64,000 nt of DNA from Paenalicyclobacillus ferrooxydans (GCF_001399675.1 NZ_LJCO01000108.1:25499-89498), one strand, 5' to 3'. Numbered from the stretch's first letter, positions 29,460-39,439 are shown. The notes: generated from the sequence alone by a model not told the origin. Numbers and translations are program-made.

Positions 29460-30125
29460 TTATACGCTCACCTTCACCATCGCTGGTCGCAACACTTTAT
29501 CGTGAATCATGTAGCCTTTCTGAAGCTCCTGAAGGACAACTCCAACTTCTTGCCCTTCTACAGATTCCTGCATAACAGCTTCATGAAACTGAGGGTCAAA
29601 CGACGTACCGACTGCGTCCATTGGATGCACACCTTGCTGTGTCAACACGCCAACCAATTGTCGGTGAACCATCTCGATCCCTGTCTTGAAGTCTTCTGAA
29701 ATGTCCTTACCTTCTACCGCAGCGAACGCTCGTTCAAAGTTGTCCACGACGGGCAATAATCCCTCGAGCACCTTCTTCGCAGCGAATTTTTGAAGGTCCT
29801 CATGTTCCTGTCTGGTCCGTCGCCGGAAGTTATCAAAGTCTGCAAGGGTTCGGAGCAACTTCGTCTCGGTGTCCTGCAACTTTGCGGTCAACTCCGCTTC
29901 TCGTGCACTTTCTGCCGAATCATTGCTGCCCTCTGCACTGTCAGCATCAAGGACCTCCGCTGCATCTGCGTTTGTGTCGACCTCGCTTTGGCTTTCGGGC
30001 TGTGTCACGTCTTGTGCTGCGGCCCCCGCTTGGCCGGACTGTGCGTCAGAGCCGTTTCTCTGCTGCTCGGCTTCTTCTGCATGCTCAGTCTTTCGCGGTT
30101 CGGTAGACTGGTTTTGTTTCGCCAA
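29460..30125 (-). CDS. grpE: nucleotide exchange factor GrpE
   Basis: 221 residues from TTG at 30125, which has GGAGG 8 bases upstream; the frame is open to 30176 but without a ribosome site. A disordered acidic N-terminus (about 1-85) precedes the coiled coil (ELTAKLQDTETKLLRTLADFDNFRRR) and the beta domain ending RPAMVKVSV. Releases ADP from DnaK. Just after the stop another frame (29454 down to 29368) encodes an acidic Ala/Gly-rich tail of 28 residues, which could be a former C-terminal extension. Confidence 0.95.
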   Translation of the reverse strand: MAKQNQSTEPRKTEHAEEAEQQRNGSDAQSGQAGAAAQDVTQPESQSEVDTNADAAEVLDADSAEGSNDSAESAREAELTAKLQDTETKLLRTLADFDNFRRRTRQEHEDLQKFAAKKVLEGLLPVVDNFERAFAAVEGKDISEDFKTGIEMVHRQLVGVLTQQGVHPMDAVGTSFDPQFHEAVMQESVEGQEVGVVLQELQKGYMIHDKVLRPAMVKVSV

Positions 30126-30222
30126 TACGCCCGCCTCCTCCGACGTTTCGCGGTATTTGATGGGAATCATTCTCATGAATCATGCTCTAATGACTGCTGG
30201 GGTAAGTGAATCGGAATCCGGC

Positions 30223-31272
30223 TTACCCCGAATTCCCATGCATTCGTTCGTTCATGGCTACGGTCAGCGCCTGGGAAACCATGTCAAGAATTTGAATCAC
30301 TCGACCGTAGTTCATCCGAGTAGGCCCGATAATGCCAAGACTTCCAACTGGTTGACCACCTGCTGTATAGGCAGCAGATATAACCGTGCAATCCTGAAGT
30401 GTCGGATTGTCATTCTCCATGCCAATCCGCACTTGAATTCCGGGCCCATCGACTGTAACAACACGCTGCAGACCAGAGCTCTCCGCCTTTTCAAGCATCT
30501 CGAGCAACGGCCGTACCTTGTCGACATCGCGGAACTCCGGCTGATCGAGCATCTGCATGGCGCCGCCGACGTAGACACGTCCGCTGTCTTCGCCAGGGAC
30601 CCGCCCAAACTCATCGAGCAGGCTGATAGCGTCCTCATAATGTTCCAGCGTGCTTGCCATCTCCGTAGCCAGTTCCCGGTACACGGATGATTTGAGCCGA
30701 GTCATGGGCACGCCGTGGAGTCGATGGTTCATCAGTTCAACCATCCGTGCAACTTCTTCAGAGGATATGTCATCTGACAATTGCACTTGGCGATTTGACA
30801 CACGGCCTGTGTCGGTTACGAGAATTGCGACAGCTTTGTTGTGTCCAATCGGGATGAGTTGAATATGATGAATCTTCTCATTGTTTACCTGCGGACCAAG
30901 GACGATTGCCGTGTACTGGGTCAAATGAGACAAGACAATGGAGGTCTGTTGAACAACCCGCTCCATTTCGTCCATTCGTTGCCGAAACAGTTCTCGAAGC
31001 GCACGCACAGCTGAAGAATCGAGGTCTAAACTTGGTTGCAGGTTATCTACGTAGTAGCGGTAACCCTTTTGGGACGGAATCCGTCCGGCTGAGGTATGCG
31101 GTTGGTCTAGAAAACCCAGTTCCTCAAGGTCCGCCATTTCATTGCGAATGGTCGCCGGACTCAAATGAAAGTCCTGGTTTTTAGACAACGTTCGTGATCC
31201 AACCGGTTCCGCAGAGCGAACATAGTTTTCCACAATGGCACTCAAAATCATCTGTTGCCTTGGTGTCAGCAC
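30223..31272 (-). CDS. hrcA: heat-shock repressor HrcA
   Basis: 349 residues. Winged helix at the N-terminus (LTPRQQMILSAIVENYVRSAEPVGSRTL, then LSPATIRNEMADLEELGFL), followed by a GAF-like domain. HrcA binds CIRCE and is kept active by GroEL. GTG start with AAGGAGG 8 bases upstream. First gene of the operon and target of its own repression. Confidence 0.97.
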   Translation of the reverse strand: MLTPRQQMILSAIVENYVRSAEPVGSRTLSKNQDFHLSPATIRNEMADLEELGFLDQPHTSAGRIPSQKGYRYYVDNLQPSLDLDSSAVRALRELFRQRMDEMERVVQQTSIVLSHLTQYTAIVLGPQVNNEKIHHIQLIPIGHNKAVAILVTDTGRVSNRQVQLSDDISSEEVARMVELMNHRLHGVPMTRLKSSVYRELATEMASTLEHYEDAISLLDEFGRVPGEDSGRVYVGGAMQMLDQPEFRDVDKVRPLLEMLEKAESSGLQRVVTVDGPGIQVRIGMENDNPTLQDCTVISAAYTAGGQPVGSLGIIGPTRMNYGRVIQILDMVSQALTVAMNERMHGNSG

Positions 31273-31326
31273 GAACGCTCCCTCCTTGTCCTCGTTTGGT
31301 TCAGTAGTCTAAGTCCACCCACGTTA

Positions 31327-31353
31327 TTAGCACTCACTCCACTCGAGTGCTAA
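31327..31353 (-). promoter_or_regulatory. CIRCE operator
   Basis: TTAGCACTC, nine bases, GAGTGCTAA: an exact match to the canonical inverted repeat, in the 5' leader of the hrcA-grpE-dnaK-dnaJ transcript. Confidence 0.97.
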
Positions 31354-31365
31354 ATCCTCATCAAC

Positions 31366-31394
31366 AAAGTAGCAAGTGTAAAGGAAAATGTCAA
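31366..31394 (-). promoter_or_regulatory. sigma-A promoter of the hrcA operon
   Basis: On the minus strand TTGACA (31389-31394), 17 bases, TACTTT (31366-31371). CIRCE lies just downstream of the expected start. The -35 overlaps the last codon of hemW. Confidence 0.8.
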
Positions 31395-32614
31395 TCTGAT
31401 GTTAGAGCTCCAACGAACTCTTCAAACACCAAATTCGCGATCGGCCAAGCCTTTTCGGTCAGCCGGACAACCCCGTCGCGGTATTCAATCAAGCCCTGCG
31501 TCACTAGGCGCTCCAGTTCATCTGCGAATACTGTATCCATGGGCACCCCGTGACGTGCCAAAAACTCTGCCGCACTGACACCGTCTTTGAGGCGCAGGCC
31601 GAGCATCATTGTGTCCTCAGCAGACTCTTGCGGCGAAACCTGATGGTCATCTGCAATCGGGCGTTTCCCTTCACTGATCATGCGTGCATAGTCGGTCAAA
31701 CGAGTGACGTTTTCGTAACGGACACCGCGTACGTACCCGTGTGCACCAACTCCAGCTGCAAGATAGGGCTCGTTTCGCCAATACACCAAGTTGTGGAGGG
31801 CTTCCTCTCCTGGAACGGCGAAATTACTCACCTCATAGTGGACCAATCCGTAACCGGACAGACTTTTCCGTACAACGTCATACATGTCAGCTTCGGTGTC
31901 TTCGCCCGGCAGCGTAAGCAAACCCGCGTCTTGCCAGCGATGAAACGGTGTCCCTGGCTCCACCTTCAGCCAGTACGCAGATACGTGCCGGACCCCAAGT
32001 CGTACAACCTCAGCGATGGCTCGCTCAACCGATTCAATTGTTTGCTCCGGCAACCCAAACATCAAATCAAGGTTGATTCGAGAGAACCCGCTTTGTTTGG
32101 CTAGCTCAACACTCGTCCGGACGGCATCCGTATCATGTGTCCGCCCAATGGCCATCAACAGGTTTTCGTCAAATGTCTGTGCTCCAAAACTGAGGCGGTT
32201 GACGCCCCACTGACGAAGAACCGTCAGCTTCTCAGCATCAACCGTACCCGGGTTCGCTTCCACGGTGATTTCAGCATCACTTGCAATTCGAAAATACTGG
32301 TGCATTGACCGCAACACCTCGTCCAATTGGCGTGCGTCCAAGTATGTCGGTGTACCCCCGCCGAAAAAGACGGTCTTCAGAGGCTGATTTGTTTCCGAAC
32401 CCAGCATTTCAAACTCTCGTTGCAAAAACTTCACATACGCGTCCACTTCAGGCCGAGGCGCCACGTAGGTGGTAAAGTCACAGTAAAAACAGCGGCTTTT
32501 GCAAAACGGGATATGCACGTACAGCGACGTGGGAGTGCTGCTGTGCATCCGGTCATCCAATTGAACGCTCATCTTGTTTTCACGAATACTCATTTTGCTT
32601 TCACCGATGCTCAT
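31391..32614 (-). CDS. hemW: heme chaperone HemW (radical SAM)
   Basis: 407 residues. [10 protein letters not shown] gives the CxxxCxxC cluster motif; [10 protein letters not shown] and the C-terminal HemN domain follow. HemW family members bind and deliver heme and are distinct from coproporphyrinogen oxidase HemN. The ATG at 32614 overlaps the lepA stop (ATGA). Three in-frame ATGs lie 21 bases apart at the start ([21 protein letters not shown]), a tandem repeat in the coding sequence, so the true start among them is uncertain. Confidence 0.94.
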   Translation of the reverse strand: MSIGESKMSIRENKMSVQLDDRMHSSTPTSLYVHIPFCKSRCFYCDFTTYVAPRPEVDAYVKFLQREFEMLGSETNQPLKTVFFGGGTPTYLDARQLDEVLRSMHQYFRIASDAEITVEANPGTVDAEKLTVLRQWGVNRLSFGAQTFDENLLMAIGRTHDTDAVRTSVELAKQSGFSRINLDLMFGLPEQTIESVERAIAEVVRLGVRHVSAYWLKVEPGTPFHRWQDAGLLTLPGEDTEADMYDVVRKSLSGYGLVHYEVSNFAVPGEEALHNLVYWRNEPYLAAGVGAHGYVRGVRYENVTRLTDYARMISEGKRPIADDHQVSPQESAEDTMMLGLRLKDGVSAAEFLARHGVPMDTVFADELERLVTQGLIEYRDGVVRLTEKAWPIANLVFEEFVGALTSD

Positions 32615-34413
32615 TCCATTTTCAGGACCGCCATAAAGGCCTCCTGTGGCACCTCCACGCTTCCCACTTGCTTCATGCGCTTCTTTCCTTCTTTTTGTTT
32701 CTCGAGCAACTTTCGTTTCCGAGAGATGTCGCCACCATAGCACTTCGCGAGCACGTTCTTGCGCATCGCACGAATCGTTTCTCTCGCGATGACGCGGTTC
32801 CCGATGGCCGCTTGAATTGGAACTTCGAACATCTGCCGTGGGATAAGATCTTTCAGCTTTTCACACAACGCGCGCCCGCGGACATATGCCTTGTCGCGAT
32901 GCACGATAAAGGACAGCGCATCCACCACTTCACCATTCAGCATGATATCAAGCTTCACGAGGCTCGACACTTGGTAGCCAATTAACTGGTAGTCAAACGA
33001 CGCATAGCCTCGCGTCGACGATTTCAAGCGATCAAAAAAGTCATACACAATCTCCGAGAGCGGCAACTCATAGGTCAGCGTGACACGTGTCGCATCGAGG
33101 TACTGCATGTTTTTGAACACGCCGCGCTTCTCCTGGCAAAGTTCCATGACGGCCCCAACGTGATCGTTCGGAACAATCACGTCTGCTTTCACATACGGTT
33201 CTTCCACATGGTCGATCCGATCGGCCGGCGGCATCTCACTCGGGTTATCAATATCCGTTTGAGTGCCGTCTGTGTGAAACACCCGGTAGACAACGGACGG
33301 TGCCGTCGTGATAAGTGTGAGTCCATATTCTCGCTCAAGCCGCTCCTGAACGATTTCCATGTGTAAAAGCCCGAGGAAGCCACAGCGAAATCCGAATCCC
33401 AGTGCGCTCGACGTTTCCGGTTCATATGACAGAGCGGCGTCATTCAACACCAGTTTCTCAAGCGCATCGCGCAAGTCGTGATATTCGTTGCTGTCCACTG
33501 GATATAGACCGCAAAATACCATCGGATTAGCACGGCGATACCCTGGCAGGGGTTCCTTCGCCGGACGCTCTGCGCTCGTTACGGTGTCGCCGACCCGGGT
33601 GTCTCGCACGTTTTTAATGCTGCCCCAGAAATAGCCAACTTCACCAGGAGTGAGTCCGTCCATTGCGGTCATCACAGGTTTGAAGGCACCGACTTCGAGC
33701 ACTTCGACCTCTGCCTTAGTCGCCATCATTCGGATGCGCATCCCTGGCTTGAGGGTGCCGTTCACGACACGGACGTAAACGATAACGCCGCGATACGGGT
33801 CGTAGTGCGAGTCAAATACCAGGGCCTGTAACGGCTCGTCTTCGCTCCCCTTCGGGGGCGGAACTTTCTCAACGACCTGCTCAAGGATGTCTTCAATGCC
33901 AATACCGCTTTTCGCCGAAGCCAAGACTGCTTCACTCGCATCAAGGCCAATGATGTCCTCGATCTCGGTTTTCACCCGCTCCGGCTCCGCACTTGGCAGG
34001 TCAATCTTGTTGATGACTGGCAGAATCTCGAGGTCGTTGTCGAGCGCGAGATATACATTTGCCAGTGTCTGTGCTTCGATTCCCTGCGCTGCGTCAACGA
34101 CCAACAAGGCACCTTCACATGCCGCCAGGCTTCGTGACACCTCGTAGGTAAAGTCCACGTGTCCCGGGGTGTCAATCAGGTTGAGGATGTATTCGTTCCC
34201 ATCCTTCGCTTTGTAGTTCAGGCGTACGGCCTGCAGTTTAATGGTGATACCGCGCTCGCGCTCAAGGTCCATTTGGTCGAGCAATTGATCTTGCATGTCG
34301 CGGTCTGCCACAGCACCTGTAAACTCGAGGATACGGTCTGCGAGTGTGGACTTACCGTGATCGATATGAGCAATGATAGAGAAATTCCGGATTCGTGATT
34401 GTTTGTCATTCAA
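32611..34413 (-). CDS. lepA: elongation factor 4 (LepA)
   Basis: 600 residues from TTG at 34413; AAGGAGG lies 11 bases upstream. GTPase motifs [18 protein letters not shown] and NKIDLPSA, and the family C-terminal domain ([15 protein letters not shown] and [16 protein letters not shown]) are intact. LepA acts on ribosomes in biogenesis or stalled elongation. Followed by hemW with a four-base overlap. Confidence 0.97.
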   Translation of the reverse strand: MNDKQSRIRNFSIIAHIDHGKSTLADRILEFTGAVADRDMQDQLLDQMDLERERGITIKLQAVRLNYKAKDGNEYILNLIDTPGHVDFTYEVSRSLAACEGALLVVDAAQGIEAQTLANVYLALDNDLEILPVINKIDLPSAEPERVKTEIEDIIGLDASEAVLASAKSGIGIEDILEQVVEKVPPPKGSEDEPLQALVFDSHYDPYRGVIVYVRVVNGTLKPGMRIRMMATKAEVEVLEVGAFKPVMTAMDGLTPGEVGYFWGSIKNVRDTRVGDTVTSAERPAKEPLPGYRRANPMVFCGLYPVDSNEYHDLRDALEKLVLNDAALSYEPETSSALGFGFRCGFLGLLHMEIVQERLEREYGLTLITTAPSVVYRVFHTDGTQTDIDNPSEMPPADRIDHVEEPYVKADVIVPNDHVGAVMELCQEKRGVFKNMQYLDATRVTLTYELPLSEIVYDFFDRLKSSTRGYASFDYQLIGYQVSSLVKLDIMLNGEVVDALSFIVHRDKAYVRGRALCEKLKDLIPRQMFEVPIQAAIGNRVIARETIRAMRKNVLAKCYGGDISRKRKLLEKQKEGKKRMKQVGSVEVPQEAFMAVLKME

Positions 34414-34643
34414 AGGATGAAGATCCTCCTTGCAAAACGTCGCTGGGACCAGTCTTGAAACTGGCAAACCGATTTGTGGTCCGTTATGAAACAGGCCGCG
34501 CATAAGGCGCGGCACGCTCATCAAACGTTCCTCATTATATCATTCCCAGCTCAGCAACGACAATGGGTCAGTGAGCGTATTCACGGCGCTCCTTCGGCGC
34601 TGCAGTGTTCGGATGGCACGGCGAACCGTAGGGACAGGACTCA

Positions 34644-35318
34644 TCAGTGGTGATGATGCTCCCCTGCACCGTGAACATGGGGTGTCCCCGTTCGCAGTGC
34701 ATCAAACGAGTCCCATGCCTCACGCAGGACAAAGTACAGAATGCCGAGAGCCGCTAGCGGATCAACCCACCAAAATCCGAAGAACGTCTGCATGCCGAGA
34801 CCAAGGAGCAGCACCCACGCCATGTAAGCACAGGTCATCGTACAAGCTGCATCACCAATCAGCGCGCGACTATGCAGACTCACTCCCACCCTGCGTTTCA
34901 CTGACGCGAGCCAAGGGGATACCACGCTGGATACGGCCGCAAGGCAGAGTCCGATGGTACTGACATGAAGCGGCTGGCGAACTGCAAACGCCTGGCCTGA
35001 TTTCCATGCGATAAACGCCGCGAGGCCAAAGAGACATAAGGCAACCACCCCGGTTGCGAAGCGCTCCGGCACTGATGATTTCTCATCCTGCTCTGTTGAC
35101 GGCGACCAGAACTCAAGCACAAAGCGCAGCAATAACGTCAGGCCCGAAATCAGTTCGATTGCACTGTCGACGCTGAATGCGGAGACCGCGAGACTTCCGC
35201 TTCGATTCGCAGCGAATCCTCCGATGAGAGCTTCAACAAGGGTCCAGAACACGGACAGGAGTTGAATCTGTAACGCGACTTTCAGCCATTTGTGCCTACG
35301 TTCCTCTGTCATCGCCAA
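34644..35318 (-). CDS. CDF-like cation transporter transmembrane protein
   Basis: 224 residues with five or six hydrophobic helices. SVDSAIELISGLTLLLRF and WWVDPLAALGILYFVLREAWDSFDAL resemble the second and last membrane helices of cation diffusion facilitators. The cytoplasmic dimer domain of typical CDF proteins is missing, and the protein ends in HVHGAGEHHHH, a probable metal-binding tail. Substrate unknown. The gene lies between lepA and the yqxA-like gene with no equivalent in B. subtilis. Confidence 0.75.
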   Translation of the reverse strand: MAMTEERRHKWLKVALQIQLLSVFWTLVEALIGGFAANRSGSLAVSAFSVDSAIELISGLTLLLRFVLEFWSPSTEQDEKSSVPERFATGVVALCLFGLAAFIAWKSGQAFAVRQPLHVSTIGLCLAAVSSVVSPWLASVKRRVGVSLHSRALIGDAACTMTCAYMAWVLLLGLGMQTFFGFWWVDPLAALGILYFVLREAWDSFDALRTGTPHVHGAGEHHHH

Positions 35319-35437
35319 GCGAGTGTCCTCCCATGGGTTATCCTTCTCGACTAATTAGTCCCTTGCGAAGAGCTTCCTTGTGCCGGTGCGCCCTGCGAGG
35401 TGCTGCCTTGTCCCGGTCCGCCCTGTGATCTGCTGCC

Positions 35438-36112
35438 TTAGGGTGCCCCAGCCTGTGAGCTGCTTCCTGGAACCACCGTACCCTGAGCACTCCCACCGCT
35501 CGCTCCAGACCCGCTTCCAGCCTGTTCAACAAAGAGCGTCTGCAACAGCCCCGACAGAAAGTGACCAAAGGCACTCTGCACCTGATCGCCGAGGGCTACA
35601 CCGCCCGTATCCAAACGCCCCGTCACTGGGCTCTGCATGTCTCGCAGCTTTCTGTCCATGCGGCTTGCCAGGTCTTGTCCCACGAGAGACCGGGGAACCG
35701 TTTGCGAAGGACCGCTCCAACCGACTCCACTGCTTTGTGTGCTGCCTTGTGTACTGCCTTGTGTGCTGCTTTGGGTTCCTGACTGGCCGGAACCCTTGCG
35801 CGTATTGCCTTGAAAACCTGGTTGCGAAGCTCCTTGATTCCCTTGACTCGCTCCAGGGTAGTGCCCGGCCGTTCCAGTTCCTTGCCCCTGACTCGTCTGA
35901 GATGACGAAACGCCAGACCCGCTGGTGCCACTCGACAGTGCAGGTACAGTGGGCTCTGTGATAACAGGGGGTTGGTGAGTACTGAGCGCTGAAATCCCTG
36001 CTGAGAAGATGCCTAGCCCGGCTCCCATCATTCCGAGCAAGAGCAATATAAACAGGACGATTGCCAGTCCATGTTTGACCGTTTCACGAAGCGACTGAAA
36101 TACCGGATTCAT
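35438..36112 (-). CDS. YqxA-like (DUF3679?) membrane protein with low-complexity linker
   Basis: 224 residues from ATG at 36112 (GAGG 9 bases upstream). A transmembrane helix at about 18-40 (GLAIVLFILLLLGMMGAGLG) is followed by ~100 residues rich in Ser, Thr, Gly and Gln, a more ordered stretch (VPRSLVGQDLASRMDRKLRD, then ALGDQVQSAFGHFLSGLLQT) and a Gly/Ser tail. Position between gpr and lepA and overall layout suggest YqxA; similarity is slight. After the TAA stop the same frame continues for 28 codons with the same GSxSQGxPxQ-type repeat to a TAG at 35351, so the TAA looks like a recent nonsense change. Confidence 0.6.
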   Translation of the reverse strand: MNPVFQSLRETVKHGLAIVLFILLLLGMMGAGLGIFSAGISALSTHQPPVITEPTVPALSSGTSGSGVSSSQTSQGQGTGTAGHYPGASQGNQGASQPGFQGNTRKGSGQSGTQSSTQGSTQGSTQSSGVGWSGPSQTVPRSLVGQDLASRMDRKLRDMQSPVTGRLDTGGVALGDQVQSAFGHFLSGLLQTLFVEQAGSGSGASGGSAQGTVVPGSSSQAGAP

Positions 36113-36332
36113 TTTGTCTCGCCTCATTCCCCTTTGTCCTATGCCAGATACATATGAGCGGATTGCGAAGATTAGCACTCTAGCAATCGGAATTTGTGAG
36201 AAAGAGTTTCCAAATAACCCTCTAACTCCGTTCCAGTAACACAGAAAAAAGGCTGTCCGGGCACACCGACAGCCTACAGATATATTTTTTGTAAGGCCCA
36301 AGACGGCGCAGGCGGGGCCCGTCCCACCGTTT

Positions 36333-36614
36333 AGCGGAACTCAGTTCCTTTACGATGACGGCTGGTCGGCGCCGGTCCAACCATAGCGGAACTCAGTTCC
36401 TTTAGGGTCTCGCCCAGTCGGCGCCGGGCCCAACGCAGCGGAACTCAGTTCCTTTACGATCGCGGCCGGCGGACGCTGGGCCAACCGTAGCGGAACTCAG
36501 TTCCTTTACGATGGCGGCTGGTCGGCGCCGAGCCGACCACAGCGGAACTCAGTTCCTTTACGATGGCGGCCGGTCGGCGCCGGTCCAACCGTAGCGGAAC
36601 TCAGTTCCTTTAGG
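36333..36614. repeat. 52-bp tandem repeat, six copies
   Basis: AGCGGAACTCAGTTCCTTTA recurs at 36333, 36385, 36437, 36489, 36541 and 36593, exactly 52 bases apart. Its centre GGAACTCAGTTCC is a perfect palindrome around one base, and the ~32-base intervals are themselves alike (GGTCGGCGCCGG core). It lies between gpr and the yqxA-like gene, the place of spoIIP in B. subtilis. Confidence 0.96.
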
Positions 36615-36698
36615 ACAGCCCCACTCGAGCAGCCGGGCCCAAATCGGGTCAAAAGCCGGCCCAAAATCCGGCCAAAATCGGCTCCTTACCACAACAAA

Positions 36699-37814
36699 CT
36701 AGTGTGTCACCTGTGCCGCTTCTTCTGCTGTAATGGCGGGGTGTAAGGCCATATTCAGCCCTTTAGCCAGTACCTCCGCTGTATCATCAATAAACTCGTC
36801 AACTTCCTTCGGAGTGACCATCAGGTTATTTCCCAGCGGTTCAAGGAGTTCCTGAACCAGTTTCCACTTCTCCTGCGGATTGAAGTTCTTGAACAGCTTG
36901 GTTGTTTCGTTCCCTGGGACGGATTCGTCCAGTTGCGAGAGTACAAGATCCATCGCGTCATTTGCAATCGTCGCTGCATGGACAACTGTGGGAACCCCTA
37001 CAGCAAACACCTTGCACCCGAGTGTCTCTTGGTTCAGGGCTTTTCGGTGATTTCCAACGCCCGACCCAGGATGAATCCCGCTGTCCGCAATCTGAATTGA
37101 TGCGTTCACGCGATTCAAAGACATGGACGCCAATGCGTCGATGGCAATGACCACATCGGGCTGAACGTTCTCCACGATTCCTTCCACAATTTCGCTCGTT
37201 TCGATCCCGGTAACCCCCAGAACCCCTGGAGAAACTGCCGAAACGGTGCGGAACCCTTCTCCCAAGGCGTCCGGCATGTAGTTGAAGAGATGACGGGTTA
37301 CAAACAAACGCTCAACGACCTTTGGGCCCAGAGCATCTGGTGTAACATGCTCGTTGCCGAGTCCCACGACCAGAATTTTGCTGTCTGGCTTCAGGTCAGC
37401 CATACGCTTGAGCTCCTCGGCAAACAGTCGTGACACCTCCGCCTGCAGCGCAGGATTGCGCCGTCTCAGCTTTGGCACATCGAGGGTAATGTAGTGTCCG
37501 ACTCGTTTCCCAATCTCCCGCTCTCCGTTCTTGTTCATTACATGTGTCCGTGAAATGCGCACGTCACCGACCTCTTCAGACTCTTCTGAGACGCCTCGGA
37601 TAATCTCACGAGCTTGCCGAGCTAACTCGTGCGCCTCAATGGCCATATCCGTGTGTGGACTGTATGTAGATTCAACTGGTGGTTGATTGTCCATGACGTC
37701 ATGCGTCGGATCGACAAATGAAGGACGAGCCTCGCGGCTCCTGTCCCGGACTCCGCCTGTCTGATGTTCTCTTGCTTGCGAACCGTCATGTTTATGCTTG
37801 TTTCCGTGTTTCAC
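36699..37814 (-). CDS. gpr: spore germination protease GPR
   Basis: 371 residues. GPR degrades small acid-soluble spore proteins during germination. VTPDALGP and IAIDALAS contain the two aspartates that correspond to the catalytic pair of B. megaterium GPR; PGVLGVTGIETSEI and DSGIHPGSGVGN are also conserved. YSPHTDMAIEAHELA near residue 50 matches the autoprocessing site. The 45 or so residues before it form a longer, His/Arg/Lys-rich propeptide than in Bacillus. GTG start with a G-rich ribosome site. Divergent from rpsT. Confidence 0.96.
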   Translation of the reverse strand: MKHGNKHKHDGSQAREHQTGGVRDRSREARPSFVDPTHDVMDNQPPVESTYSPHTDMAIEAHELARQAREIIRGVSEESEEVGDVRISRTHVMNKNGEREIGKRVGHYITLDVPKLRRRNPALQAEVSRLFAEELKRMADLKPDSKILVVGLGNEHVTPDALGPKVVERLFVTRHLFNYMPDALGEGFRTVSAVSPGVLGVTGIETSEIVEGIVENVQPDVVIAIDALASMSLNRVNASIQIADSGIHPGSGVGNHRKALNQETLGCKVFAVGVPTVVHAATIANDAMDLVLSQLDESVPGNETTKLFKNFNPQEKWKLVQELLEPLGNNLMVTPKEVDEFIDDTAEVLAKGLNMALHPAITAEEAAQVTH

Positions 37815-37911
37815 TGGCCGCCCCCCTTGAGATAATGATTCATCTGTAGGTTGCGCGACCTTCCGGCGGTTATGCGGAGCTGGAATTTCTATCGATGTCG
37901 CTAGATTCTCG

Positions 37912-37940
37912 TTGCAGAGCCTTTTCCCATGTGATACACT
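37912..37940 (+). promoter_or_regulatory. sigma-A promoter of rpsT
   Basis: TTGCAG (37912-37917), 17 bases, TACACT (37935-37940), with a TG extended -10. The start codon of rpsT lies about 37 bases after the expected transcript start. Confidence 0.7.
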
Positions 37941-37983
37941 CAGTTTTGTCTGTAAACGATGGGCCTTGCAAGGAGGTGAAACT

Positions 37984-38253
37984 GTGCCAAATATTAAATC
38001 GGCAGAGAAACGCGTTCGCGTTCATGCGCGCCGCTCCTTGCGTAATGTGTCCCTGAAGTCGGCGCTTCGTACAACCCTGAAGAAATTCGAGACGGCTTTG
38101 GCGCAGAGTGACGTTGAACAGGCTCGCCTGGCTCTTCACATTGCGACCCGCGCACTCGACAAGGCGGCGACTAAGGGTATCATTCACCGCAATGCGGCGT
38201 CCCGCAAAAAGTCCAGGCTGACACGACGCTTTAACGCAGCTGCTAACGCCTAA
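37984..38253 (+). CDS. rpsT: 30S ribosomal protein bS20
   Basis: 89 residues from GTG at 37984 (AAGGAGG 7 bases upstream). PNIKSAEKRVRVHARRSLRN and the conserved HRNAASRKKSRLTRRFN end identify bS20. Monocistronic: its own promoter upstream and a strong terminator downstream. The frame is open further upstream but crosses the promoter. Confidence 0.97.
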   Translation: MPNIKSAEKRVRVHARRSLRNVSLKSALRTTLKKFETALAQSDVEQARLALHIATRALDKAATKGIIHRNAASRKKSRLTRRFNAAANA

Positions 38254-38312
38254 TTTCGGCGGGCATAGTCGTTAAATGAATCAATACGAGTGACAGTACC
38301 CGGAACACAAGA

Positions 38313-38338
38313 AAACGACCCTCGCGGGTCGTTTTTTG
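38313..38338. terminator. bidirectional terminator between rpsT and holA
   Basis: AACGACCC / GGGTCGTT stem with a TCGC loop, followed on the plus strand by TTTTTT and on the minus strand by a shorter TTTTC. It serves the convergent rpsT and holA genes. Confidence 0.88.
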
Positions 38339-38346
38339 CTGTGTAT

Positions 38347-39390
38347 TTATGCCCGTCTAGCTGGGTGAGCGTGCACTTTGGCTAAGCAGGCCGCGACAAC
38401 CCAGTCGAGGGCGAAGTCGGTGTCTCTCCGACCAGACTTCACGGCAAACTCAGCGTCCGCGACCACAGTCAGTAAAGATTCAATATCACGCGACTTGACT
38501 CTGGATGCTTGACGCTGGGCCACCTGAACCGCATACGGATGCGCACCTGCTTCACTGGCAATCTGCTGCGGGGAATATCCTTTATTTCCGAGGGTTTTTG
38601 CGTACCACATAATACGAAGTTGACGCACCATCATGCCAAACAGCGAAAATGTATCGTGCCCCGTGCGGATGAGGTCTTCTAGAGCTCTGTACGACCGGTC
38701 CGCATTCCCCGTAACTACGCCATCAATCCACTCAAATATGTTATCTTCCGCAGGTGTCGCCACCAGTTGGCGTACATCGTCATATGTAATTGTCCGACCT
38801 TTGGTATAGGTCCAAAGCTTCTCAGCTTCTGTTGCGCAACGCGACACGGATCCGCCGCGCCTCCATAACTCCGCCAGCGCATCGTCTGCCATACTGATTT
38901 GGGAGCGCTTCAGGATGGCTTGAACGGTTTTGTGCCCAGCTGCCTCTTTCGGCACCGTGCAGTCAATGACCGAATACTTCTTCAGCTTCTTGACCAACTT
39001 CTTTCGCTCGTCCAGCTTGTCCGCCGCAACCGTTAACACGAGCACGTTCTGAGGCACAGGGTCGTCCAGATAACTCTCCAGTGCATCTGTTGCATACTTC
39101 GCTTTTGAACTGCCTTTTGCTCCCGTCGCTGCCCACACATCCGAGAGCACCACCACCTGCGTCGATGTAAACAGAGAGAGGCTCTGGCACGCGAACAAGG
39201 CTTCATCGAGATCGCCATCGTCGAAGGAAAACCGGGTCTGTTCGGGCATCGTGTCGGTTTGCTTCGCCAGCACTTGGCGCAACTCGGCGAGCCATTCCTC
39301 AACGAGAACAAACTCCGGTCCGACACATGTATACACAGGTTCCAAAGGTTTCTGCTTTATTTCTTTCATAGCCTTGCTCCACTCGAGCAC
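38347..39390 (-). CDS. holA: DNA polymerase III subunit delta
   Basis: 347 residues from GTG at 39390 (GGAGG 7 bases upstream). LEPVYTCVGPEFVLVEEWLAEL begins domain I; EDNIFEWIDGVVTGN and the FGMMVRQLRIMWYAKTL stretch are typical of the C-terminal clamp-loader collar. Delta opens the beta clamp. Located by rpsT as yqeN is in B. subtilis. Confidence 0.93.
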   Translation of the reverse strand: MLEWSKAMKEIKQKPLEPVYTCVGPEFVLVEEWLAELRQVLAKQTDTMPEQTRFSFDDGDLDEALFACQSLSLFTSTQVVVLSDVWAATGAKGSSKAKYATDALESYLDDPVPQNVLVLTVAADKLDERKKLVKKLKKYSVIDCTVPKEAAGHKTVQAILKRSQISMADDALAELWRRGGSVSRCATEAEKLWTYTKGRTITYDDVRQLVATPAEDNIFEWIDGVVTGNADRSYRALEDLIRTGHDTFSLFGMMVRQLRIMWYAKTLGNKGYSPQQIASEAGAHPYAVQVAQRQASRVKSRDIESLLTVVADAEFAVKSGRRDTDFALDWVVAACLAKVHAHPARRA

Positions 39391-39439
39391 GGAATTTCCT
39401 CCTTGTACTATCCGGCAGATCAATCTAAATAGAAGTTCG

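Noticed and set aside
36333..36614. CRISPR array
   Set aside because: The intervals between the 20-base repeats are nearly the same sequence as each other, not unique spacers, and no cas genes are near.
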